Source: Deltaproteobacteria bacterium (GTDB taxonomy: Bacteria > Myxococcota > B64-G9). From it: 6,445 bases of DNA. Location: NCBI GenBank assembly GCA_003647095.1, contig QMME01000238.1:1-6445 (forward strand), in the 5' to 3' direction. Positions 6,445 through 6,445 of the stretch are shown piece by piece. The notes below the pieces were generated by a model. The model made no database searches. It was not told the DNA's origin and saw only the letters and a program-made list of their open reading frames with translations. The position numbers were made by a program, and so were the translations under genes. Position 1 is the stretch's first letter. Each line of letters opens with the position of its first letter.

Positions 6445-6445
6445 A

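Noticed and set aside
1..6445. Mobile elements, CRISPR arrays, tRNA or rRNA genes, defence systems
   Set aside because: No transposase-like frame, regularly spaced repeat, tRNA fold or defence-type domain was seen on either strand. Composition is uniform apart from the short divergent gap around 3430-3630.

Overview
This is a high-GC bacterial window with dense coding, strong GC bias at third codon positions, and frequent GTG and TTG starts. The best guess for the host is a deltaproteobacterial or Myxococcota-like lineage. That rests on a membrane-anchored Hanks-type Ser/Thr kinase with a PEGA-like extracytoplasmic domain and on promoters of the type TTGAnn - 17/18 bp - TAnnnn. No rRNA or marker gene confirms it, so the lineage is only a suggestion.

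There are five protein genes in three transcription units. (1) Positions 25-430, + strand: a promoter, a strong ribosome binding site and a single small SCP2-family (sterol carrier protein 2-like) lipid-binding protein. (2) Positions 436-3429, - strand, convergent with unit 1: a promoter, a long-chain acyl-CoA ligase of the AMP-binding superfamily, and then, through a GTGA stop/start overlap, a secreted protein of unknown function. The stops of units 1 and 2 are only 5 bp apart. (3) Positions 3548-6445, + strand, divergent from unit 2: a promoter, a transmembrane Ser/Thr kinase, and then, through an ATGA overlap, an exported protein with an N-terminal TPR-like part and a C-terminal two-helix membrane domain. 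A perfect Shine-Dalgarno sequence at the right edge shows that this operon continues outside the window.

Units 1 and 2 look like a fatty-acid and lipid handling neighbourhood: a soluble lipid carrier beside an enzyme that activates fatty acids as CoA thioesters. The secreted unknown protein coupled to the ligase is the least explained gene here. Unit 3 looks like an envelope signalling module: the kinase domain is cytoplasmic, and its C-terminal domain probably lies on the same side of the inner membrane as the exported TPR protein.

Two start codons differ from the longest-frame choice. The ligase probably starts at a TTG at 3365 rather than 3425, and the kinase probably starts at a GTG at 3634 rather than at 3553 or 3574. 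In both cases a plausible promoter lies inside the longest reading frame. I see no RNA genes, CRISPR arrays, insertion sequences or convincing intrinsic terminators. Nothing in the window looks clearly like a defence system or mobile element.
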